Positions 1 to 5,440 of a stretch of 5,440 nucleotides of DNA are shown one piece after another. Each line of letters opens with the position of its first letter. The first letter of the stretch is position 1. The stretch is from JABCPO02 sp963546185 (GTDB lineage Bacteria > Bacillota > Clostridia > TANB77 > CAG-508). The translations under genes were made by a program, and so were the position numbers. Where the stretch lies: the NCBI GenBank assembly GCA_963546185.1, contig CAUULU010000061.1:1-5440 (forward strand), read 5' to 3'. The notes below the pieces were generated by a model that worked only from the letters and a program-made list of their open reading frames with translations, made no database searches and had not been told where the DNA came from.

Positions 1-875
1 ACTTTATATTCTTTATCATCTTCTATATTATTACTATCTCCATTATTTGTTGGTCTAGATCCTAAAGTGTTTCCTATTCTATACCAAATACCATTTATTT
101 CTTTCTCAAGTATATACATCTTATCAAAATATATTTTATTCTTATCTTCTTCATCTTTATTATATATAAGAGTGATTTCTTTTTTTGATATACTTCCTTC
201 TAAAACTTTTAATTCTTTATATTGTAATTTTCTTTCTTCATCATTTGTAAATCTATATGGATTAAGTAAAAATCCCTCATTACTTCCATATTTATTATCA
301 TAATTGTAATTAGTTTCTCTTATTTCAAATTCTTTCATTATATAATATTTTTCAAAATTAACTTTTGATACAAACCCTATTCTATATATACCATTTGGTA
401 AGCCTTTGTTTGTATATTCACTAAAATCTTTAAAATATTCTATATCTGTATTCATTAATACTCTTTCAATACTACCTATACTTCTTTTATCTTCAGCCTT
501 TTCTTTTATAGGTTCAATACTGTACCATTTGTCTCCTATTTTTCTTTCAAGAATATATCCCCTTGTATCTGCATTACTACCATATACCTCATCTTTAGTA
601 TTATATTTTAGTATAATACCATTTCTTGATATACTATCTTGTTTTATTTCAAGTTTTGTATTTGGTATTGTTTTTCTATCATCATCATTATTAACTAATA
701 TTAAATTATATCCCTTATTCCTTAATTCTTTTGAATCTTGTCCTATTTCTTTAATAATATAATCCTTTTTTTCTTTTATTTCTTTCCTATATCCTAATTT
801 ATATCCAAAAATTACTAGTACTAATATAATTACAAACACCATTATTAGTATAATTGTTTTTTTAATATTATTCAT
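1..875 (-). CDS. Membrane-anchored protein with two tandem Ig-like domains (3' end off the window)
   Basis: This open frame of 291 codons starts at ATG 873-875 and runs off the left edge without a stop. AAAAGGA lies about 7 nt before the ATG and supports the start. Residues 7-24 form one hydrophobic segment (IILIMVFVIILVLVIFG), followed by a charged Lys/Glu stretch, so the protein is probably anchored by its N-terminus with the rest outside the membrane. Residues about 55-185 match the neighbouring paralogs: GYNLIL, P-N-T-K-L-E-I, YILE-K-WYSIEPI, FSEYTNKGLPNGIYRI and YYIMKEFEI. A second copy begins near residue 201, with KELKVLEGSIS, ITLIYN and YILEKEINGIWYRIG, so the gene is a domain duplication or fusion. 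The pattern N...Y-LEK...G-WY-I...L-G-YRI resembles bacterial Ig-like domains of the Big_14 type; that is inferred from memory of the pattern and unconfirmed. Function unknown. It is the last gene of a three-paralog run, 13 bp after the previous stop. Confidence 0.82.
   Translation of the reverse strand, partial: MNNIKKTIILIMVFVIILVLVIFGYKLGYRKEIKEKKDYIIKEIGQDSKELRNKGYNLILVNNDDDRKTIPNTKLEIKQDSISRNGIILKYNTKDEVYGSNADTRGYILERKIGDKWYSIEPIKEKAEDKRSIGSIERVLMNTDIEYFKDFSEYTNKGLPNGIYRIGFVSKVNFEKYYIMKEFEIRETNYNYDNKYGSNEGFLLNPYRFTNDEERKLQYKELKVLEGSISKKEITLIYNKDEEDKNKIYFDKMYILEKEINGIWYRIGNTLGSRPTNNGDSNNIEDDKEYK
321..426 (-). repeat. Copy A of a diverged coding repeat shared with 895-1000
   Basis: This 106-bp segment encodes the end of the first Ig-like domain (FSEYTNKGLP to EFEI). 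It aligns without gaps to 895-1000 in the next gene, with about 20 mismatches counted by hand (roughly 81% identity). It marks a fairly recent gene duplication. Confidence 0.8.
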
Positions 876-888
876 AATTTAATCCTTT

Positions 889-1491
889 TTATTTTATCTC
901 AAATTCTTTCATTATATAGTATTCTTTAAAATTAAATCTTCCCATAAATCTTATTCTATAAAGCCCCTTTGGCAAACCTTTTTTTGTGTATTCACTAAAA
1001 TTTTTATATATTTGATATTCTCTTCCTTTTTTAAATCTAAAAAGACTTTCTCCATAATATGATTTAGTTTCATTTGTTTCTTTTTCTATAGGTTCTACTT
1101 TATACCACTTTTCTTCTATTTTCTTTTCTAAAATATAATAATTATAGTTTAGTTCAAAAGTCAATCCATGATCATAATTGTTATTATTAATAACATTATT
1201 TAATATTATACTTTTATTTGAAATACTGTCCTTTTCTATTTCTAATTTTACATCTGGCATCAATAATCTTTTTTCTTCATTTTCTTTTTCATCTTTTAAT
1301 ATTAAATTATATCCTTTTCTTCTTAATTCTTCACTACTTTCTTTTATATCATTATTTTTTATTATATATTCTTTTTCTTTATTTTCTTGTGTTCTTCCAT
1401 TATTATATCCAAATTTAAAGCAAACAAATATCACAACCACTAAAATTATAATAAAAAATATAATACTTAATATTTTTTTAATCATTTTCAT
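889..1491 (-). CDS. Membrane-anchored Ig-like-domain protein (paralog 2)
   Basis: A 200-residue protein of unknown function. Residues 5-24 are a strongly hydrophobic helix (KILSIIFFIIILVVVIFVC), then a basic turn and a Lys/Glu-rich linker at about 30-55, predicting a single N-terminal anchor with an exposed C-terminal domain. No lipobox is present: the Cys at 24 follows V rather than G, A or S. The domain spans about 59-200 with GYNLILKDEKE, PDVKLEIEKDSIS, YYILEKKIEEKWYKVEPI, FSEYTKKGLPKGLYRIRF and EYYIMKEFEI, colinear with domain 1 of the downstream gene. The LEK-WY...GLP-G-YRI pattern recalls Big_14-type bacterial Ig-like domains; this is inference. AAAGG lies 5 nt before the ATG. A second ATG two codons in is also possible. 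The gene follows paralog 3 by 17 bp and precedes paralog 1 by 13 bp, so the three are probably co-transcribed. Confidence 0.88.
   Translation of the reverse strand: MKMIKKILSIIFFIIILVVVIFVCFKFGYNNGRTQENKEKEYIIKNNDIKESSEELRRKGYNLILKDEKENEEKRLLMPDVKLEIEKDSISNKSIILNNVINNNNYDHGLTFELNYNYYILEKKIEEKWYKVEPIEKETNETKSYYGESLFRFKKGREYQIYKNFSEYTKKGLPKGLYRIRFMGRFNFKEYYIMKEFEIK
895..1000 (-). repeat. Copy B of the diverged coding repeat shared with 321-426
   Basis: This is the partner of the copy at 321-426 and encodes FSEYTKKGLP through YYIMKEFEI. The best-conserved nucleotides flank the ATTCACTAAAA stretch and the 3' end of the domain. Such repeats could recombine and delete or fuse the genes. Confidence 0.8.
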
Positions 1492-1508
1492 TTAAACCTT
1501 TCTATTAG

Positions 1509-2060
1509 TTAAATTTCAAATTCAACCATGATATATCTTTTATTTGAATAATCTGCATTTGACTCAAATACTAATCTGTATTTTCCTTTATCAAATTTTA
1601 TTTTTTTATTTAATTTAGATATATCAAATTCTTCTTCATATTCTTTCCCTATTTCTATATCTATATTTTCTCCATCATATATAGCTTGCTTTAACATCTT
1701 TGTTATATATCCAATTTCAAACCACTTACCTTGTATTTCTTTTTCTACTACAAAACTCCTTAACATGTATTTATTAGAATTATCTTCCTTTTTGTCATAT
1801 GTAGTGTATGATATCTTTATTCTTTTATTTTTTACATCTAATTCTTTTATTTTCAAAATAGTATTTGGAATAATATTTTTGTAATCTTCTTTTTCTCTTC
1901 TTACAAAATCAAAACCATTATTAACATATGTAGTACTATTAATATTTTCTTCTATTAACTGTTTTCTCTCTTGTATTTTTCCAAAATATATTCCAACATA
2001 ATATGTAAAAATACAAACTATAATTAATATTATTACAATTAATAATATTTTCTTTTTCAT
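1509..2060 (-). CDS. Membrane-anchored Ig-like-domain protein (paralog 3, first of the run)
   Basis: A 183-residue protein of unknown function and the most diverged of the three paralogs. Residues 4-25 are a hydrophobic anchor (KILLIVIILIIVCIFTYYVG). The Cys at 16 sits in IIVC, which lacks the small residue at -1 expected of a lipobox, so a lipoprotein is unlikely. The exposed part carries IIPNTILKIKEL (63-74), VVEKEIQGKWFEIG (104-117), a KGKYRLVF segment near 158-165, and the shared terminus RYIMVEFEI. A strong AAGGAG (complement of 2069-2074) sits 8 nt before the ATG and fixes the start. It lies just downstream of a terminator-like hairpin, so it may have its own promoter near 2080-2200 or be controlled by readthrough of that hairpin. 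I saw no convincing -35/-10 pair. Confidence 0.87.
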   Translation of the reverse strand: MKKKILLIVIILIIVCIFTYYVGIYFGKIQERKQLIEENINSTTYVNNGFDFVRREKEDYKNIIPNTILKIKELDVKNKRIKISYTTYDKKEDNSNKYMLRSFVVEKEIQGKWFEIGYITKMLKQAIYDGENIDIEIGKEYEEEFDISKLNKKIKFDKGKYRLVFESNADYSNKRYIMVEFEI

Positions 2061-2095
2061 CTATTTTTCTCCTTTTATATCACCTTATAATATAT

Positions 2096-2168
2096 AAAAA
2101 CAGCACAAGAAGGTTTTAGAATTTATTTTAATAATTTCTAATTCTATAAATTCACCTCCTTATGCTGT
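2096..2168 (-). terminator. Long terminator-like hairpin after the AIM24 gene
   Basis: In the minus-strand RNA the arm 2168-2155 (ACAGCAUAAGGAGG) pairs with 2113-2100 (CCUUCUUGUGCUGU) over 14 bp with only two G-U wobbles. An inner helix pairs GAAUUUAU (2153-2146) with AUAAAUUC (2126-2119). The hairpin is followed by a run of five U (2100-2096, the first base being the last paired one), as in an intrinsic terminator. The stem and loop are longer than usual, and the 5' arm holds a perfect Shine-Dalgarno-like sequence. It could therefore be an attenuator for the downstream paralog run rather than a plain terminator. It lies 33 bp after the AIM24 stop and 36 bp before the next ATG. Confidence 0.7.
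2152..2161 (-). promoter_or_regulatory. Orphan AAGGAGGTGA Shine-Dalgarno-like sequence inside the hairpin arm
   Basis: The minus strand reads AAGGAGGTGA, fully complementary to the usual 16S rRNA 3' tail, but no ATG, GTG or TTG with a meaningful frame follows at the right distance. Most of it is buried in the long helix of 2096-2168. It could be a remnant of a lost gene start, a leader element, or simply an effect of stem sequence. Confidence 0.45.
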
Positions 2169-2200
2169 AAATACTTATTATATAACTTTAATATATATTA

Positions 2201-2883
2201 TTATCTTCTTGGTATCATTCCAACTATTCTACCTGCAAAATCATTAAAGTTTTGTGATTGTAATATAACTTTACCTGGTCCTACAAGTTTAGTTAAGAAT
2301 AATCCTTCTCCACCTAAAAATATGTTTCCGAAGTCCTTTTACCATTTCTACTGTGTATGTAACTGTTGGTTCAAATCCAACAACATTACCTGTATCTACT
2401 TTTAATACTTCTCCATCTGCTAATTCTTTTTCTATTGCATCACCATCTACTTCTAAAAATAGCATTCCATTACCTGTAGCTTTTTGAAGTATTAGTCCTT
2501 CTCCTCCAAAAAATGCTGCTCCTAATTTTTTAGTAAATGTTACTTTTAAGTCAACACTTTGTTCTGCACATAGAAATGAACCTTTTTGTAATATCATTCC
2601 TTCATCATGTTTATCTAAATCTATAGGTAGTATTGTACCTGGAACTGTAGTTGCAAATGCTATTGTTGCTCCATCTTTTTCTGCATCGTAATTAGTCATA
2701 AAAATTGATTCACCTGTAAAGACTCTTCCTAAACTTCTCATTATTCCACCGTCTTGCATTTGTTCTCATTTTTATTCCATCTGTTTGATATGTCATTCCT
2801 CCTGTTTGAGTATACATTGATTCTCCATTATTCATAGTTACTTCAACTACTGGAACTGTTTGTCCCAAAATCTTATAATCCAT
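2201..2883 (-). CDS. AIM24/TIGR00266-family protein, read through two +1 shifts
   Basis: ATG 2881-2883 is preceded by AAGGAG (complement of 2890-2895) at 6 nt, and the TAA is 2201-2203. The family folds as a beta-sandwich of unclear biochemical role. Residues 1-44 (MDYKILGQTVPVVEV, ESMYTQTGGMTYQTDGIKM) are the usual opening. After a +1 shift at codon 45 follow GGIMRSLGRVFTGES, ATIAFATTVPG, ILQKGSFLCAEQSVDL, KKLGAAFFGGEGLILQK and VDTGNVVGF. After a second shift at codon 185 follow GNIFLGGEGLF, GPGKVILQSQNF and a PRR end. The restored 226 residues match the usual family length. Without the shifts, translation would stop 14 codons after each CGG or sooner (TGA at the first site, TAA at the second), leaving 44 authentic residues. 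Both shifts are at in-frame CGG. It follows galE by 74 bp. Pseudogenization is unlikely because the rest is intact; a sequence error remains possible. Confidence 0.85.
2328..2330 (-). other. In-frame CGG with +1 shift (AIM24, second site)
   Basis: The codons read AAA GGA CTT CGG AAA. Dropping the C gives CTT GGA AAC ATA TTT, that is L-G-N-I-F followed by the family motif LGGEGLF. In the zero frame a TAA arrives after 13 more codons. An AAAGGA purine tract abuts CTT, as in the prfB frameshift layout. Confidence 0.85.
2749..2751 (-). other. In-frame CGG with +1 shift (AIM24, first site)
   Basis: The codons read AAT GCA AGA CGG TGG. Dropping the C gives AGA GGT GGA ATA ATG, that is R-G-G-I-M, matching the conserved G-G-x-M before LGR in this family. 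The zero frame meets TGA after 12 more codons. No Shine-Dalgarno-like tract is upstream. Confidence 0.83.
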
Positions 2884-2957
2884 ATTTTTCTCCTTAAAAT
2901 TTATTTACAATTATAATATATCATTATTAATTATATTTTGCTAGATAATTTATTTAC

Positions 2958-3967
2958 TTACTTATTTTTTAAATAGTAATTATACATTGAACTACACATA
3001 TCTGTTATATCAAGTTCTGGTTCCCAGTTTAATTCTTCTTTTGCCTTAGTTATATCTGCATATATTTCTGCAATATCCCCGTTTCTTCTTCCTACTATTT
3101 CTCTTTCTACTTTAAGACCTGTAACTTCTTCAAACTTAGTTATAATTTCAAGTACTGAATATCCTTTGCCCATTCCTAGATTATATACTCCGAATTCCTT
3201 CTGTTTCTCTAGATTTCTTAAGTGCCGCTACATGTCCTTTTGCAAGATCAACTACATGTATATAGTCTCTTACTCCTGTTCCATCTATTGTATCATAGTC
3301 ATTTCCGAATATCTTTACCTTATCCATTTCTCCTGTTGCAACTTTTAGAACAACTGGCATAAGATTATTTGGTATTCCTTTTGGATTTTCTCCTATAAGT
3401 CCTGTTTTATGTGCTCCTACTGGATTAAAATATCTTAATATTATTATAGATAAGTTATTATCAGAAACATTTAATCCTTCTAGTATTTGTTCTGCCATAA
3501 GTTTTGTTCCGCCATACGGATTTGTAAAAGATCTTTCTGCAGTTTCTTTTGCTGGTATATTATCAGGATTTCCATATACTGTTGCACTTGATGAAAATAT
3601 AATACTTTTAACATTATATTTTTTCATCATTTCTAATATATTAAGAAGTCCTATTAAATTATTTTGATAATACATTATAGGTTTTTCAACACTTTCACCT
3701 ACTGCCTTATATGCTGCTAAATGTATTATTTCTCTTATATCATGATTTTCAAAAACATTTTCTAACTTTTCTTTATCACATATATCAAGCTTAATATATT
3801 TTAAATTTTCTGCTTTTTCTTTTCCAACTATTTCTTTTATCTTATCAATAACTATACTACTACTATTATATTCATTATCTAGTATAAGTACATGTTCATC
3901 TTTTTCTAATAATTCTACTGCTATATGACTTCCTATATATCCGAAGTCCTCCTGTTATTAATACCAT
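2958..3967 (-). CDS. galE: UDP-glucose 4-epimerase GalE, read through two +1 shifts
   Basis: The enzyme interconverts UDP-glucose and UDP-galactose with bound NAD in the cytoplasm, supplying galactose for surface glycans and the Leloir pathway. With two +1 shifts the protein is 335 residues, the normal length. ATG 3965-3967 begins MVLITGGL; the shift at codon 9 then yields GYIGSH, completing the NAD-binding TGGxGYIGSH Rossmann motif. Further marks are LDICD (60-64), HLAAYKAVGESVEKP (82-96), SSSATVYG with the catalytic Ser at about 127, YGGTK with catalytic Y151 and K155, RYFNPVGAH, and GTGVRDYIHVVDLAKGHVAAL. After the second shift at codon 259 come GVYNLGMGKGYSVLE and the ending RRNGDIAEIYAD, KEELNWEPE. 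The start lies 2 bp after the pheT stop, with AAGGAG 6 nt upstream inside pheT, so the two are probably translationally coupled. The zero frame stops 15 codons after the first CGG and 3 codons after the second. Confidence 0.93.
3190..3192 (-). other. In-frame CGG with +1 shift (galE, second site)
   Basis: The codons read GAA GGA ATT CGG AGT ATA TAA. Dropping the C gives ATT GGA GTA TAT AAT CTA GGA (I-G-V-Y-N-L-G), the conserved VYNLG-GKGYSVLE block of GalE. The zero frame stops two codons later, so the evidence for a shift here is strong. Confidence 0.88.
3941..3943 (-). other. In-frame CGG with +1 shift (galE, codon 9)
   Basis: The codons read ACA GGA GGA CTT CGG ATA. Dropping the C gives T-G-G-L-G-Y-I-G-S-H, the dinucleotide-binding motif. 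An AGGAGG tract lies one base before CTT, recalling the prfB arrangement of a Shine-Dalgarno tract followed by CTT and a hungry codon. Confidence 0.88.
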
Positions 3968-3969
3968 TC

Positions 3970-5440
3970 TTATCTCCTTACAGCTCCTACTTCTTTTTCT
4001 AATCCTTTAAGTATTTTATCCATAGTATCTACTATAACTTGTTCTTCTAATGTTTTTTTGCTATCTCTAAATACCATACTTATACTTACTGATTTTTTAT
4101 GATTATATTCTAATAATCCTTTATCAAATACATATATATCAAATAATTCTATATTTTCTAATATACTTCCTGCTTGTTTTTTAACAATATTTTTTATTCT
4201 ATCATATTCTAAATCTTTATCTACAACAATTGATAAATCTCTTGTTACTTTAGGATATTTAGTAATAGGATTATATTTCTTATTTTTTGACATATATCTT
4301 ATTATATCTGTTATATTTATCTCACATATATATGTATCTTCTGTTACATCAAAATTATTTAATATTTGTTTTTTTACTTTTCCAAGTGTTGCAATTTTCT
4401 TATTACCTATCATATAGTCTATTGTTTGCCCTGCATGTAATATACTATTATTTTCATCTTTTACTATATTAAACTTGTTTATTCCTATATAGTGTAATAT
4501 TTTTTCTGCATCTTTTTTAAGTAAGTATATATCTGATTCTTGGTAATTCATCTTACTTCCTGCACTATCAAAATTAATTAATTTTTTATTTGAAGTACGG
4601 CATATTGTAAGTATTGTTTCTTCTTTTAGTTCCTTATTATATTCTAGATTTTCTTTTTCTTTAAATACTGCTGCTATTTCATATAATTTTAGATTATCAT
4701 TTTGCATTCTTTCATTATATGAAACTGTTTTTAATATTGATGGTATATGTGTATTTCTCATTATTTCATAATCTGAACTTAGCTTATTTAATACATATAT
4801 ACTTTCTTTTTCTATTTCTTCTTCTGTTTTTTCTAATTTTAAAAGATCATCTTTTGATATAAATCCGGTATGTGATAATTTGATTATATCCTTCTATTTT
4901 TAATATATTTCTTATATCTTTAGTAATTACAGATAAGTCTTTATCATTTCCTTTATATATATTTCCTCTTTCTACTTTTGGAAGAGTTTCATTTAAATTA
5001 TCATATCCGTAAAATCTTATAACTTCTTCTGCTAAATCTTCTTTTCTTTCTATATCTTCTCTTATATATGGTTTAACTAATATACTAGTTTCTCCATTAT
5101 ATTTTTTAAATCCAAGTTCTGTTAAGATATCTATCATTTTTTCTTCTGATATATTCATTCCTAAAACTTTGTTTATATCATCACTACTGAAATTAATTAA
5201 AGTATTTTGTTCATTTTCAAAGTTTTCTTTTACATCTTCTCTTATATAGTCTATAACATTTATCTTACCATTTTCAAAAGAATTATCATCTATTACTCCT
5301 AACTTTTTCATAAGTGTAATCATTCTTAAAAATGCAAGTTCTGGTAATCTTGGTGATAATTTTTTTTCAAATCTTGCTGAAGATTCTGTTCTTGCATTAT
5401 ATTTTCTTGAAGTATCTCTTATTTTCTTTCTTTCAAATGT
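3970..5440 (-). CDS. pheT: Phenylalanyl-tRNA synthetase beta subunit, C-terminal part, with one +1 shift
   Basis: PheT pairs with PheS in the alpha2beta2 enzyme that charges tRNA-Phe; it is normally essential. The visible 489 residues start inside the B3/B4 region: RDTSRKYNARTESSARFEKKLSP matches the conserved T-x-S-SRFEK block. Next is the B5 domain with YIREDIERKEDLAEEVIRFY, including the Asp/Glu residues of its metal-binding motif, and GYDNL. The catalytic-like core opens with KIEGYNQIITY (to residue 191). A +1 shift at CGG then gives GFIS, followed by EIMRNTHIPSIL, LYEIAAVF, ILHAGQ and LGKVKKQI. The C-terminal FDX-ACB anticodon-binding domain runs from about YPKVTRDLSIVVD through ELFDIYV and VFRDSKKTLEEQ to the end. 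Without the shift the protein would stop at TGA six codons past CGG, losing about 300 residues. The N-terminus and any pheS lie beyond the right edge. Confidence 0.93.
3974..3979 (-). promoter_or_regulatory. galE ribosome binding site inside the end of pheT
   Basis: AAGGAG lies within the last codons of pheT (GTA AGG AGA TAA), 6 nt before the galE ATG. It fixes the galE start and implies that galE translation follows termination of pheT. Confidence 0.8.
4865..4867 (-). other. In-frame CGG with +1 shift (pheT)
   Basis: The codons read ATC ACA TAC CGG ATT. Dropping the C gives T-Y-G-F-I-S, matching the PheT core motif usually seen as T-Y-S-F-x-S. The zero frame stops at TGA shortly after. There is no Shine-Dalgarno-like tract, and tRNA-Tyr would re-pair badly on ACC, so ordinary P-site slippage is unlikely here. 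Confidence 0.87.

Noticed and set aside
67..762. Plus-strand open frames at 67-303 and 406-762, and similar ones near 1178-1495, 3166-3348 and 4287-4472
   Set aside because: They are antisense shadows of clear minus-strand genes, rich in Ser/Leu/Ile/Phe from low-complexity AT-rich complement, without family motifs.
1995..2060. Lipoprotein signal in the first paralog (Cys 16)
   Set aside because: The residue before the Cys is Val rather than Gly, Ala or Ser, so the segment reads better as an uncleaved membrane anchor.
2289..2759. A separate 156-residue gene starting at ATG 2757-2759
   Set aside because: The frame begins in the middle of the AIM24 domain, has no ribosome binding site of its own, and ends in an out-of-frame tail after the second CGG. 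It is the middle segment of one gene.
2910..2915. TATAAT on the minus strand upstream of the AIM24 gene as a -10 element
   Set aside because: No recognisable -35 lies at the right distance, and TATAAT-like words are everywhere in such AT-rich DNA.
2201..3967. galE and the AIM24 gene as decayed pseudogenes
   Set aside because: Sequence is intact on both sides of each break, every break is the same +1 event at CGG, and the conserved motifs are complete after skipping one base. pheT, normally essential, shows the same event.
2328..4867. CGG simply reassigned to another amino acid
   Set aside because: A triplet reassignment would not restore the reading frame; stop codons follow within a few to about 15 codons in the zero frame at all five sites.
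2328..4867. Systematic sequencing error inserting C before GG
   Set aside because: Not fully excluded. It is held as the main alternative because the insertions are uniform, but it does not explain by itself why only phase-zero positions are affected while matching hexamers in other phases are clean. Raw reads would decide.

Overview
The window is very AT-rich and every gene reads on the minus strand. The composition, the wording of the proteins and the exclusive use of TAA stops suggest a low-GC bacterium such as a Fusobacteriota (Leptotrichiaceae-like) or an AT-rich Firmicute or Mollicute relative. Taxonomy cannot be settled from this sequence. Trp is encoded by TGG, so nothing points to a UGA=Trp code.

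Layout in the direction of transcription (right to left): (i) pheT, phenylalanyl-tRNA synthetase beta subunit, 5440-3970, N-terminus off the edge; (ii) galE, UDP-glucose 4-epimerase, 3967-2958, starting 2 bp after the pheT stop with its ribosome binding site inside the end of pheT; (iii) an AIM24/TIGR00266-family protein, 2883-2201; (iv) a long hairpin with a U-tract, 2168-2096; (v) three consecutive paralogous genes for small membrane-anchored proteins with an Ig-like outer domain, 2060-1509, 1491-889 and 875 to beyond the left edge. The third paralog carries a second copy of the domain.

The outstanding observation is that the three conserved genes (pheT, galE, AIM24) are interrupted five times by a +1 frameshift, and each shift falls exactly on an in-frame CGG codon. 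Skipping the C and reading GGN as Gly (or reading CGGN as one quadruplet Gly codon) restores full-length, motif-perfect proteins: GalE 335 aa, AIM24 226 aa, and PheT through to its C-terminal domain. These five are the only in-frame CGG codons in the window. Every other CGG trinucleotide lies across a codon boundary, and no shift occurs there, even in nearly identical local sequence (TTC GGA in galE, TAC GGA in pheT). AGA/AGG and one CGT serve as the Arg codons. The simplest biological reading is a genome in which CGG has no ordinary tRNA and is decoded by efficient +1 frameshifting. The main competing explanation is a systematic C-insertion error before GG in the sequence data.

The region is also strongly depleted of CpG: I count 13 in 5440 bases and none in the first 2328. 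Five of the 13 are the shift sites. This would explain how CGN codons, and possibly the CGG-reading tRNA, became dispensable.
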